In this document: positions 19,607-28,090 of the stretch, one piece after another
Numbering within the stretch: the first letter of the stretch is position 1
Layout of the letters: each line of letters opens with the position of its first letter
Assembly (NCBI GenBank): GCA_030639305.1
Contig: DAOWCY010000026.1
Location: 1 to 49,922, forward strand
DNA from: JAGLQA01 sp023135565
GTDB lineage: Bacteria; Acidobacteriota; Aminicenantia; UBA2199
Direction: 5' to 3'
DNA length: 49,922 nucleotides
Notes under the pieces: model-generated
The model's database searches: none
Told to the model about the DNA's origin: nothing
Seen by the model: the letters and a program-made list of their open reading frames with translations, nothing else
Made by a program: the position numbers and the translations under genes

Positions 19607-19654
19607 ACTGCCATGTAACGGCAAAATAAATTTTAAGATCAAAAGGAGAACAAA

Positions 19655-20503
19655 ATGACCTCAGCAGCAGGCGAAAAACATATCTCAAAAGAATTAGAAG
19701 ACAAGCTTTATGAACAAAAGCTTTTGGAAAAATTGAATTGCATCGAGAAAATGACTGTCGGCCGTCACGACAGGAACATTTTTATTATCCATCCCAATCA
19801 CGGTATGCTGTACCAGTATAAGGAATTGGCCCGGTTACTGGGGAAAAAATACAATGTCTACGGCGTTAAAGCCAGGGGGTTGGCCCCGGGAGCTACCATG
19901 CCCGAAACCCACCTGCAAATGGTCGACGAGTATGTCGAAGAAATCCTGAAAGTGCAGGACCGCGGCCCCTTTATCCTTTCCGGGTTTTGTGTCGGGAATC
20001 TCATCGCTTATATCATCGCCCAAAAATTGGAAAAACGAAAACACAAAATAGAGTACATGCTTTGTTTGGATGCCATGCACTTCATCGTGGATTATACCTA
20101 TAGGCTCATGCGGATGATGAAGTACTTGCCCCGGTTTATAGAAAAAAAGTTTATGAAGATAACCGTGGAAAATTTTGAAAGAGCGCTGCGTACCAGCAAA
20201 TTTACATTAAAAGAGAGTGATGAGGCCGGGTTTCGAAGAGTTAAGGTGGAAAAGTATATGGATATAGCCGGTCAACATGCTTTCTCTTTCCGTGCCGGTC
20301 TCGACGCCCCGATGCTGATACCCCACGGATTGGAATCCGACCGTCCCGGCGCCACCCTGGAGAAATTCTCCCGTTTAACTAAGGGCAAGGCCACGATTTG
20401 TAAGGTGCCCGGCACTCATACCGGCATGTTGGAACCCCCTAATGTGGAGCACCTGGCTCAATTGCTTCTGGACACCCTCGCAGGTGAAAAACCGGGGAAT
20501 TAA
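19655..20503 (+). CDS. Stand-alone type II-like thioesterase with Cys nucleophile
   Basis: A 282-residue alpha/beta-hydrolase thioesterase; ATG 19655 follows AAAAGGAG. It is a paralogue of the TE at the end of the preceding protein. Even the lead-in helix matches (LLEKLNCIEKM versus LEKLDCLEKLN), followed by NIFIIHPNHGML and NIFIVHNNTGLV. Unlike that domain it keeps a full catalytic set: Cys112 in the elbow G110-F-C-V-G, Asp139 in CLDAMH and His255 in PGTHTGML. A Cys nucleophile in place of Ser is known in a minority of assembly-line TEs and gives a longer-lived thioester. I infer that it releases (or cyclises) the product in trans, replacing the inactive fused TE. An alternative is a proofreading role, as for classical type II TEs. 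Confidence 0.9.
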   Translation: MTSAAGEKHISKELEDKLYEQKLLEKLNCIEKMTVGRHDRNIFIIHPNHGMLYQYKELARLLGKKYNVYGVKARGLAPGATMPETHLQMVDEYVEEILKVQDRGPFILSGFCVGNLIAYIIAQKLEKRKHKIEYMLCLDAMHFIVDYTYRLMRMMKYLPRFIEKKFMKITVENFERALRTSKFTLKESDEAGFRRVKVEKYMDIAGQHAFSFRAGLDAPMLIPHGLESDRPGATLEKFSRLTKGKATICKVPGTHTGMLEPPNVEHLAQLLLDTLAGEKPGN

Positions 20504-20552
20504 AAAATAACGCTGCTAACCTGCATAACCGGTTAGGCAGGCTAACTGTTAC

Positions 20553-20590
20553 TTAAATATTTTGTTCATTAACGCCATGTAATGGCTTTA
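20553..20590 (+). repeat. Right half of hairpin repeat, family 2
   Basis: TTAAATATTTTGTTCATTAA followed by CGCCATGTAATGGC. This matches the right arm of the copy near 28064 (GTTCGTTACCGCCATGTAGT). It complements the left half at 19257-19325, on the other side of the thioesterase gene. Confidence 0.5.
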
Positions 20591-20613
20591 TATAACTCAA
20601 TAAGGAGACAATC

Positions 20614-23600
20614 ATGATAAACAAAAAACGTTTTCAGTTCATGCCACTAATACTATTATTGGCAGTTCTACTTCTCACGCTGCCCAATGCTGTATTCGGC
20701 AGCGGTGAGCCGGCTTCTAACGAACAGATCGAAAAAGAAGTCAAAAAATTAATGGATGAAGGAGATATCCCGGGACTTAGCCTCATCATCATTAGAGGCG
20801 ATGAATCGGTGCATCTCAAAGGCTTAGGTTATGCCGATGCAAACAAGAAAAAACCCGTTACAGCGGATACCCTGTTTGAATTGGCCTCTTGCAGTAAAGC
20901 GTTTACCGCCCTGGCGGCCCTGCAGCTCGAAGAGCAGGGACTTATCGACTTAGACGCCCCGGTTTCCCGCTATCTGCCCTGGTTCTATGCGAACTATAAA
21001 GGGAAAAAACAAGAAATTACCATACGTCAATTTCTCCATCAAACCAGCGGCATGCCCTTCAGTTCCGTTGCCCATATCCCCAAATCTGCCGACAGCGGCG
21101 CATTGGAACAAACAATCAGGAATCTCGTAGGCATCGAGTTGGAAGATGCCCCGGGTAAGAGTTACCTTTATGCCACTGTTAATTACGATGTGGTGGGAGC
21201 CGTTATAGCCGCGGTTATGGATATGTCCTATGAAGAGTACATGCAGAAAAACCTGCTGCAGCCCTTAGGTTTAATCAACACAGTAGTGGGCAAATCCCAG
21301 GTAGGCGATAAAGAAAAAGCCGAAGGTTTTAAAACCGGTTTCTTTGCCGCCCGGCGCTACAAGGCCCCTGTTTACCGCGGCAACAATCCCGCCGGCTATA
21401 TCATTTCCAATGGTCATGATGTGGCCCGCTGGCTGAAATTGCAAATCGGCATCGAGCAGCACCCCTTTACCCCTTTAATCAAAAAAACACAGCAGCGTGA
21501 TCTCACGGTGCCCGCGGATAGAAATACCCTCTTAGCTTATGCCATGGGCTGGATGGAAGCCTTAGACGGCAGCGGCACCATATTGCACGCCGGTTTGAAT
21601 CCCAACTTTACCAGCTTCATAGTCTTTCAGCCGGAAAAAAAATTGGGGGTAGCGGTACTGGCCAACTCCAACAGCAACTATACTCCCTATATCGCGCATG
21701 CAGTGCTGAATATGCTGGAAGGCAAAGCTCTGCCGCCCCAGATGGGCTTAGGAGACGGCATCGACAAAGGCGGCACTGTATTCTCGCTGCTGCTGGTTGT
21801 TTTCCTCTTAATCGTGGTTGGGTTCTTATTGCTGTTGATCCACGACGTTGTAAAAGGAAAACGCCGCTTCGAACCCCTCAGCCTGAAAAAATTCGCCAAA
21901 TTAATCGGTACCCTGCTGCTATTGCTCCCATTCCTCGCTGCCATCTATTTGATTCCTTTCCTGTTGGGCGGCGTCCCCTGGCAAGTCGCCTTAGTCTGGT
22001 CGCCGGTCAGCATGGGGATAGCCATCGGTTTATTGCTGCTGGCATTAGGCAGCAGTTATCTCGCTTATGTAATCTCTTCTTTTTTCCCCCACCGCAACCA
22101 GTACTTAAGGTCTGTGCCCATGCTGCTGATTTTGAGTTTGCTCAGCGGCGGTGCCAATGCTGTGGTGATTTTCCTGATTACCATCTCCCTGCAAAATGTA
22201 TTTAAGTTGGGTTATGTTTTGTTTTATTTTGTCCTGGCCATGCTGCTGTATCTTGTGGGCCGTAAAGAACTGCAAACCCGGCTTATCAGGATTACCTTTG
22301 ATATTATTTACGATTTGCGGGTGAAGTTGGTGGAGAAAATATTCAACACCTCTTATCAAAAATTCGAAAAGTTGGACAGGGGCCAGGTATTGGCCACCCT
22401 GAATAACGACACCAACCAATTAGGCCAGGCAGCCAACTTTTTCGTGAACGTAGCCAGCAGTTTAATTACTGTGATCGGCGCCTTTATGTTCCTGGCAACC
22501 ATTGCCTTCTGGACCACCTTAGTCACCATGCTTGTGATTATCGTAGTGGGTACGATCTATTCTATCGTCACCGGGAGAGCCAATGTATTGTTTGAAAGAG
22601 CCAGGGATACCCAGAATGAATATTTCAGCACCTTAGACGGCATGAATACCGGCTTTAAAGAGTTGAGCCTCCATTCGGCCAAGAAAACCGCTTATAAAGG
22701 AGAAGTAGAAGGTATTTGCGACAGGTTCCGCCAGGCTGCCGGAGACGCCATGGTAAAATTCGTCAACGCCTTTATGGTAGGGGAGTCCATGCTGCTCATC
22801 GTTTTGGGAGCAGTGGGTTTCGGTATACCTGTATTAATGCCGAATATCCAGGCCGCTACTTTAATGAGTTTCATTATGGTGCTGCTTTATTTAATCGGGC
22901 CTGTGAACGGTATTTTAAACTCCATCCCCGGCATCGTGCAAGTACGGGTCGCCTGGGGCCGGATAAAGAGATTGGAGCGTGGAATTCCCGCCAATATACT
23001 TCCCGTTAAAGCAGGGGAAGTGATAGAGCGCCCTGCCGATGTCAACAGTATTACAGCCAGCCAGGTATTCTTCGAGTATGAATCGGAAGACGAGGGTGAA
23101 AAATTCTCAGTCGGCCCTGTAAATTTTGACGCTAAGAAAGGGGAAATCGTATTTATCGTCGGTGGTAACGGCAGCGGGAAGACAACACTGGCCAAATTAT
23201 TGACCGGTTTGTATGAACCCAGTAAAGGAACCGTTTCTATTACCAATGGAAAGCCTGTACAGTTAGGTGAATATTTTTCTGTAGTATTTGGAGACTTTCA
23301 TCTTTTTGAGAAACTGTATGATGTGGATCTTGAAGGTAAAGAGGAAGAAGTGAAGGAATATTTGGAGATGCTGCGCCTGCAGGAGAAAGTAAAGATAGAA
23401 GACGGTTCGTTCAGTACCATTGAACTTTCCGGTGGTCAGCGCAAGCGGCTGGCGCTGCTGCGTTGTTATTTAGAAGACCGGCCGATTTATCTTTTCGATG
23501 AAGTAGCAGCCGACCAGGATCCCGGTTTCAGGAAGTTCTTCTATCGTACATTATTGCCCAAAATGAAAGAAAGGGGCAAGATCGTGATTGCCATTACCCA

Positions 23601-23700
23601 TGACGATCATTATTTTGATGTAGCTGACCGGGTAGTGAAGATGGACATGGGCAAGATCGAGCTTGTAGAGGATAGTGCCGGTTTGAATATAACAAAATAG
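20614..23700 (+). CDS. Serine hydrolase (beta-lactamase/D-peptidase type) fused to cyclic-peptide-type ABC exporter
   Basis: A 1028-residue fusion with a Sec signal (about 1-29). Residues about 30-370 form a class C beta-lactamase/ClbP-type domain: SxxK at Ser92-Lys95 (SCSK), Tyr186 in YATVNY and HAG at 325-327. This places the hydrolase in the periplasm. Several membrane segments follow from about 388 onward, then an ABC exporter core. The nucleotide-binding domain has Walker A GGNGSGKT (850-857), signature LSGGQ (938-942) and Walker B LFDE (Asp962-Glu963). The exporter part resembles the PvdE/SyrD-like cyclic peptide exporters. A comparable peptidase-ABC fusion is known from zwittermicin (ZmaM), where the peptidase removes a D-Asn-containing leader during export. 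It lies 110 bp after the TE gene and is the likely product exporter. Whether it cuts a prodrug leader is inference; no E domain is seen in this window. Confidence 0.92.
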   Translation: MINKKRFQFMPLILLLAVLLLTLPNAVFGSGEPASNEQIEKEVKKLMDEGDIPGLSLIIIRGDESVHLKGLGYADANKKKPVTADTLFELASCSKAFTALAALQLEEQGLIDLDAPVSRYLPWFYANYKGKKQEITIRQFLHQTSGMPFSSVAHIPKSADSGALEQTIRNLVGIELEDAPGKSYLYATVNYDVVGAVIAAVMDMSYEEYMQKNLLQPLGLINTVVGKSQVGDKEKAEGFKTGFFAARRYKAPVYRGNNPAGYIISNGHDVARWLKLQIGIEQHPFTPLIKKTQQRDLTVPADRNTLLAYAMGWMEALDGSGTILHAGLNPNFTSFIVFQPEKKLGVAVLANSNSNYTPYIAHAVLNMLEGKALPPQMGLGDGIDKGGTVFSLLLVVFLLIVVGFLLLLIHDVVKGKRRFEPLSLKKFAKLIGTLLLLLPFLAAIYLIPFLLGGVPWQVALVWSPVSMGIAIGLLLLALGSSYLAYVISSFFPHRNQYLRSVPMLLILSLLSGGANAVVIFLITISLQNVFKLGYVLFYFVLAMLLYLVGRKELQTRLIRITFDIIYDLRVKLVEKIFNTSYQKFEKLDRGQVLATLNNDTNQLGQAANFFVNVASSLITVIGAFMFLATIAFWTTLVTMLVIIVVGTIYSIVTGRANVLFERARDTQNEYFSTLDGMNTGFKELSLHSAKKTAYKGEVEGICDRFRQAAGDAMVKFVNAFMVGESMLLIVLGAVGFGIPVLMPNIQAATLMSFIMVLLYLIGPVNGILNSIPGIVQVRVAWGRIKRLERGIPANILPVKAGEVIERPADVNSITASQVFFEYESEDEGEKFSVGPVNFDAKKGEIVFIVGGNGSGKTTLAKLLTGLYEPSKGTVSITNGKPVQLGEYFSVVFGDFHLFEKLYDVDLEGKEEEVKEYLEMLRLQEKVKIEDGSFSTIELSGGQRKRLALLRCYLEDRPIYLFDEVAADQDPGFRKFFYRTLLPKMKERGKIVIAITHDDHYFDVADRVVKMDMGKIELVEDSAGLNITK

Positions 23701-23709
23701 TCAAAAATA

Positions 23710-23798
23710 AACTTTTTTTAGACTGAGCCTAAAAAAAGCCACATAGCGACTGGTGGCCCGGGATATGTAAAATATGTTCCGGGCTCACCGGGAAATGG
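23710..23798 (+). repeat. Hairpin repeat, family 2 (after the exporter gene)
   Basis: Two hairpins in series. The first, CTTTTTTTAG-ACTGAGC-CTAAAAAAAG, could also act as an AT-rich terminator for the exporter gene. The second runs from GCCACATAGC through CCCGGGATATG and CATGTTCCGGG-like arms to AAATGGC. The architecture is the same as in the copy at 27990. Confidence 0.6.
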
Positions 23799-23859
23799 CA
23801 TGAAGAAGGGCTGTGTATTCCCCTGTGTCTGATACGCAGAGGGAGCAGCTCTTTTTTGT

Positions 23860-23903
23860 GCAGTGACGAGGAGGAGTCTGTCCGGGGGGACAGCCAACAC
23901 TGC
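23860..23903. other. Nested stem-loop in the 480-bp gap before the integrase gene
   Basis: Outer arms GCAGTG (23860-23865) and CACTGC (23898-23903) enclose a perfect inner hairpin CTGTCC-GGGG-GGACAG (23878-23893). I see no convincing gene between 23800 and 24180. This is the only clear structure there and could be part of an RNA or an IS end. Confidence 0.35.
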
Positions 23904-24180
23904 GTTTCTTTCAGGGAGGACGCCTGCCGGGCGCAGCCTTCGTCAGTTATTAGCCCCAGCTCCAGCATTCAGGCCCCAGCTAAAAGGGTACTGGTGAACT
24001 CTTCGCCGGTACATGGTGGCTCTCCGGCGTAACATGCTCGATCTCCTCCTCCGAGGTTACATGGGAAAATTGGTCAATTTGACCGGCAACTGCCTCCTGA
24101 CAACACAATTACCGCTTTTTGCCTTTAAAACCATGCGATATTGTGTTACCATATGCGATAATTAAATTTTGGAGTTGTCA

Positions 24181-25233
24181 ATGATATTTTTTTCAAGGTT
24201 TATGGCTTTTTTTCAATCTATGCACTCAGTCCTCAACCCGAAAATTGACCTGACTTTAGAGAATTTTGCCCTACGCCAACAATTGGCTGCGTTTAAAAAA
24301 AAGAATCCCAGGCCGAAATTATACCGGTTAGATCGTATTTTATGGGTATTACTTAGAATGTATTGGCATAGATGGCGGAGCGCTTTACTTTTTGTTAATC
24401 CGGAAACCGTGGCCGGATGGCATCGTAAAGGTTTCAGACTCTACTGGAAATATATTTCAAATAGAGGAAAAGGAAAAGGTAAACATAAGATCGACAAAGA
24501 GATAAGGAATCTCATTCATAAATTGGCGAATGAAAATCCCACCTGGAGAGCGCCGCGAATTCACGGCGAACTGTTAAAGTTGGGCTTCCGGGTTTCGGAA
24601 CGAACGGTTTCCCGGTATTTGCCGAAAAGGGAGCCATCGGGCGATAAGATTAAGAAATGGCTGACTTTTTTAAATAATCACAGGAAAGGCATTATGGCAA
24701 TGGATTTTTTCACTGTACCCACGTTTTTTTTTCGGCAGCTTTATTGTTTTTTTATTATTCATCATGACAGGCGAAAAATAATTCATTTTAATGTGACGTT
24801 TAATCCAACAGAGGAATGGGTAAAAAAGCAGTTAAAGTCGGCTTTTTCTTTGATCGAGTCGCCTAAATACATGATTTATGACCGGGATACAATTTTTTCG
24901 GCCCTAATAACAGGAACTCTAAAAAGCTTTTCTATCGATCCTGTGCGGACTTCATTTCGCTCGCCCTGGCAGAACGGCACTGCCGAACGCTGGATCGGCA
25001 GTGTGCGGTGGGAGTTGTTGAATCATGTGATCGTATTGAATGAGGGGCATCTGTACAGGCTGCTCGAAGAATATATCGACTATTACCATAATGACCGGAC
25101 GCATTATAATCTCGATAAAGACCCGCCCAACACACGCCCGGTCCAGGAAAGGACTTCCGAAAGTGACCGGGTGATTGCGCTGCCCCGGCTCGGCGGCCTG
25201 CACCACAAATACGTCTGGAAAGACGCCGCTTAG
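24181..25233 (+). CDS. Integrase-core (DDE) transposase-like protein, IS481/IS3-type
   Basis: A 350-residue protein. I choose ATG 24181 over the upstream in-frame TTG at 24169 because GGAG at 24171-24174 gives a good spacing. The N-terminal part contains helix-turn-helix-like sequence (ENPTWRAPRIHGELLKLGF, VSERTVSRYL). The rve core has candidate catalytic residues in AMDFFTVP (Asp), IYDRDTIF (Asp) and NGTAERWIGSVR (Glu). The tail YHNDRTHYNLDKDPP is typical of this family. I could not find convincing terminal inverted repeats or a target duplication, so it may be a domesticated or decayed single-gene element. It lies between the biosynthetic region and tRNA-Arg. Confidence 0.85.
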   Translation: MIFFSRFMAFFQSMHSVLNPKIDLTLENFALRQQLAAFKKKNPRPKLYRLDRILWVLLRMYWHRWRSALLFVNPETVAGWHRKGFRLYWKYISNRGKGKGKHKIDKEIRNLIHKLANENPTWRAPRIHGELLKLGFRVSERTVSRYLPKREPSGDKIKKWLTFLNNHRKGIMAMDFFTVPTFFFRQLYCFFIIHHDRRKIIHFNVTFNPTEEWVKKQLKSAFSLIESPKYMIYDRDTIFSALITGTLKSFSIDPVRTSFRSPWQNGTAERWIGSVRWELLNHVIVLNEGHLYRLLEEYIDYYHNDRTHYNLDKDPPNTRPVQERTSESDRVIALPRLGGLHHKYVWKDAA

Positions 25234-25256
25234 TTTTTTTTATACCTGCTATCCTG

Positions 25257-25499
25257 TCATGCCGGGGACGAGTGCGTCCGGTTTCTGATTTTCAAGACGA
25301 AAGTCGCCATTTTTTCCAGGAAAGTCAGCCTCGTTTTTTCGCTCCCCAATCGCTTGAACAAAATGTTCGCCTTTTTTTGCCCAAAATCCAGCCCGGATAG
25401 CTTATTGGCGAGCGACAACAGTCGGTCATGCTCTTTAGTGCAGTTATGAAAGGTTTTCGCGTGGGTGGGGAAAAAAGTGTTGACACAAAATTGGCACAA
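25257..25499 (-). pseudogene. Short unrecognised reading frame, possibly a gene remnant
   Basis: An 80-codon frame facing the integrase gene, with an N-terminal CQFC and a mixed, non-repetitive composition (for example NKLSGLDFGQKKANILFKRL). It has no ribosome-binding site that I can see. It could be a fragment of a transposase or of another deleted gene. I do not recognise it and it fills most of the 315-bp gap between the integrase and the tRNA. Confidence 0.25.
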
Positions 25500-25548
25500 G
25501 ACGTTTGGTGCTTTTTCTTAAAATCTCTCTGAAGCTAGTGTAGTAAAG

Positions 25549-25621
25549 CGCGCCTGGTAGGATTCGAACCTACGGCCTTTGGTTCCGGAGACCAACACTC
25601 TATCCTCTGAGCTACAGGCGC
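25549..25621 (-). tRNA. tRNA-Arg (anticodon CCG)
   Basis: Read on the minus strand: acceptor stem GCGCCTG/CAGGCGC, D arm with AGCTCAGAGGATAGAG, anticodon stem TTGGT/ACCAA around loop CTCCGGA (anticodon CCG, codon CGG), T arm GTAGGTTCGAATCCTAC. 73 nt without an encoded CCA. Confidence 0.95.
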
Positions 25622-25704
25622 AGCAAAACATTACTTTTATATTATACCAGAAATCCACCGATTATGAAAGTGTAAAATTTAAAATCTCAACGGGAAATTT
25701 TTTC

Positions 25705-25733
25705 TTGACAAAAGCTCCTATTAAAGGTACTAT
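25705..25733 (+). promoter_or_regulatory. Sigma70-type promoter
   Basis: TTGACA (25705-25710), a 17-bp spacer and TACTAT (25728-25733), about 40 bp before the start codon of the secreted protein at 25773. Confidence 0.75.
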
Positions 25734-25772
25734 GACCTATTCAAAATATAAACAAAAATTTCAGGAGGATTT

Positions 25773-26513
25773 ATGAAAAAATTATTTTTAGTTTTGAGCT
25801 TAGTGCTTTTGTCCGTCACTTTCTTGAGCGCAGACGTGTATATCAAAAGCAATACCCATACCGGCGCAGTCGAAATGATGGGACAAAAACAACCGGCAAA
25901 AGATGAAGTAACTGAGATGTGGATCGGTGATGGCAAATTTACCACTATCACATCAGGTCAATCCATGACCCTCGATTTGAACAAAATGAAAATGTATATT
26001 ATCTATCCCGAAACCAAAAAATATGTCGAAACGGATTTGCCCCTCGATATGGCCAAACTAATGCCGGAACAAGCCGCCCAAATGCTGTCGATGATGAAAA
26101 TATCCGCCACAGTCACAGCCAATGGCCAAACAAAAAAAATCGGCCAGTGGAATTGTACCGGTTACAACGCCGAGATTAAAATCCAGGCCATGATGGAAAT
26201 GAAGATGAATATGACCATCTGGGCCTCCAAAGATGTGCCTTTCGACTGGAAAGCCTATTCGGAAAAGATGTATCCGGCTATCCTGAAAGCTCAATCGGGT
26301 TCAATGCCCTTCGGCGACGATATCGTGAATGAGTTTAAAAAAATCGAAGGTTTCCAGATCGCTTCCGAAATGTCCATGAATGTGATGGGAGCCAATATCC
26401 ACATCACTACCGAAGTGCAGGAAATCTCGAAAAAACCGGCTCCCGCGGGCATTTATGCTGTTCCCGACGGTTACACCAAACAAGATAAAATGACCGTAAA
26501 ACGGGGTATGTAA
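25773..26513 (+). CDS. Secreted DUF4412-like protein
   Basis: A 246-residue protein with a clear Sec signal (MKKLFLVLSLVLLSVTFLSA). A strong CAGGAGG box lies 4-5 bp before ATG 25773 and a consensus-like promoter lies upstream. The mature part begins with DVYIKSNTHTGAVEMMG and has the pattern of DUF4412-type exported proteins: a short beta-rich stretch with 'MWIGDGKFTT', a 'MYIIYPETKKYVE' segment, a Met-rich middle and a 'WNCTGYNAEIK' segment with a single Cys. The function of the family is not known. It stands alone between the tRNA and a convergent lipoprotein gene. Confidence 0.8.
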   Translation: MKKLFLVLSLVLLSVTFLSADVYIKSNTHTGAVEMMGQKQPAKDEVTEMWIGDGKFTTITSGQSMTLDLNKMKMYIIYPETKKYVETDLPLDMAKLMPEQAAQMLSMMKISATVTANGQTKKIGQWNCTGYNAEIKIQAMMEMKMNMTIWASKDVPFDWKAYSEKMYPAILKAQSGSMPFGDDIVNEFKKIEGFQIASEMSMNVMGANIHITTEVQEISKKPAPAGIYAVPDGYTKQDKMTVKRGM

Positions 26514-26598
26514 GCCCGGGAAGCGAGAGAATCCGGGAGGAACTTTTTCGTGCTCAAACCTGGGTACTTGCAAGCTCTTCCCGGGGTCTCTTGAACTC

Positions 26599-27894
26599 CT
26601 ACTCGATATTGTATAAAATCTTCTTGATAGCCGCAATCACTTCCCCGGGCGAGAGAGTTTGGGTGGAGTTAAACCTGTTCTCCGCATCCAATCCCATGAT
26701 GCGGGTATTAACTAAGTATTTTATGATTTTATAGCGCCTGTGCAGGGGAGAAATATCAACAGGTTCCACCACTTCTTCTAAAGGGGTGATCTTTACCTTA
26801 TAATCCCGGCGTGATAAATACTTCAGCAGGGAATCCAGCACTTCGGCAAAAACCGCCCTTTTTACGGCGGTAAACCTATCGAAACTGTGATCAGGTCTGG
26901 TGCCCATGATCTTTAGGGTGCAAATCTCAATGATATATTCTTTGGCATAAGAACCGGTGATGTCCCGGATAATAACCGGGGTTTTGTCAGCTTGTAAATA
27001 CCTCTTAAAATAAAAACCTAAAAGCGCAGCCAGGTCCTCTCTACTCACCTTCTGCTTAAAAAATATATTCTTAAATTTGGGGGGTAGATCCGATTCGTAA
27101 AATTTAATTTTTAACTCGTTTATTTTGTTGATAATTTTAAGATCACCGGGTTTGAGCTTCAACAGGGATTTATACACCATGATCGCCCCATCTACCTTGT
27201 CCATCTGCTCATATACTTTGGCCACTTTCACCAATATTTCCTCTTTGTTGGGCAGTTCCGCCAGCACCTTTTCATATTGAAACGCAGCTTCTTTATATTG
27301 TCCCTCTTCGTTGTAATAATCGGCAATTTTTGTTTTAATTTCGATTATTTCCGGGGAGTAACGCGAGGCCATCCGTAATGCTTCGATATATTTCCCGGTT
27401 TTATCCCGGCTTTTGTACACCTCGGCTTGTTTTAGGTGGAATCCTGTCCGGGTGGATTTGATGTTTTGATACTTCACTTTTATCCAGGCATGTTCAGGGT
27501 ATTTGGCCAATAGTTGGGAATAAGCGGAAAATGCATTTCCCATATCTTCCAGCAGTTCATAGATGGCTGCCAGACCCAATTCAGCCTGCACATTGTCGGG
27601 ATTTAACTCTATAGCTTTGCGGAAATTGCGCCTGGCAAGACTGATTTTGTCCTGGGATAAAAATGTGTAGCCGTAGGCCACATATAATTTTTCATCTGCT
27701 GCCGCGCTCTGTTGGAATTTTTGCATGGCTTCTTTCGGTTTCCCCTCTTTCAATGCTTGCCAGCCCGCTTCGTAAGCAGCATCACTGCCGGCGGTAGTTT
27801 CGAGAGCGGGTATATGAATCCCGGTATTTACCCTGCCGACACCACCGCAGGCGGCCAGCAAAACAACCATGCTCGATATTAATAAGGTTCTCAT
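26599..27894 (-). CDS. TPR-repeat lipoprotein
   Basis: A 431-residue protein beginning MRTLLISSMVVLLAACGG: a lipoprotein signal with lipobox LAAC (Cys16). A GGAGG box lies 9 bp before the ATG. Residues about 35-260 form at least five tetratricopeptide-type helical pairs (for example EAGWQALKEGKPKEAMQKF, ARRNFRKAIELNPDNVQAEL, AAFQYEKVLAELPNKEEIL). The C-terminal 170 residues are a separate, unrecognised region. It ends with VNTRIMGLDAENRFNSTQ and GEVIAAIKKIL, resembling an S-layer-homology-like segment. Probably an envelope scaffold protein. It is convergent with the secreted protein; the 85-bp gap contains CCCGGGAAG...CTTCCCGGG, a possible shared hairpin. Confidence 0.85.
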   Translation of the reverse strand: MRTLLISSMVVLLAACGGVGRVNTGIHIPALETTAGSDAAYEAGWQALKEGKPKEAMQKFQQSAAADEKLYVAYGYTFLSQDKISLARRNFRKAIELNPDNVQAELGLAAIYELLEDMGNAFSAYSQLLAKYPEHAWIKVKYQNIKSTRTGFHLKQAEVYKSRDKTGKYIEALRMASRYSPEIIEIKTKIADYYNEEGQYKEAAFQYEKVLAELPNKEEILVKVAKVYEQMDKVDGAIMVYKSLLKLKPGDLKIINKINELKIKFYESDLPPKFKNIFFKQKVSREDLAALLGFYFKRYLQADKTPVIIRDITGSYAKEYIIEICTLKIMGTRPDHSFDRFTAVKRAVFAEVLDSLLKYLSRRDYKVKITPLEEVVEPVDISPLHRRYKIIKYLVNTRIMGLDAENRFNSTQTLSPGEVIAAIKKILYNIE

Positions 27895-27989
27895 TTCAAA
27901 TAACCTCCGTATTTTTTTCTAATTTTATCATGTTTTCTTGCAAACACAAAATCTCAAGGGGCATAAAATTATTATTCATGCAGCTTTAC

Positions 27990-28087
27990 AGCGTTTTTTT
28001 TTAAGACTAAGCTTGAAAAAAAAGCCACATGACGGTGGGAACTCGAAATATGTACAACATGTTGTTCGTTACCGCCATGTAGTGGCA
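27990..28087 (+). repeat. Hairpin repeat, family 2 (most complete copy)
   Basis: Module 1 is an AT-rich hairpin around TTTTTTAAGACTAAGCTTGA followed by an A-run. Module 2 starts GCCACATGACGGTGGGAACT, has the palindrome ACAACATGTTGT in the middle and ends GTTACCGCCATGTAGTGGC. The outer arms GCCAC...GTGGC and ACGGT...ACCG pair. It lies between the TPR lipoprotein and miaA. Confidence 0.7.
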
Positions 28088-28090
28088 CAA

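Noticed and set aside
24169..24180. TTG 24169 as the start of the integrase gene
   Set aside because: ATG 24181 has a GGAG at proper spacing; the TTG would place the start inside that box.
25549..25621. tRNA-Arg as the attachment site of an integrative element
   Set aside because: No second copy of the tRNA 3' end and no phage-type integrase were seen; the neighbouring DDE protein does not use tRNA att sites.
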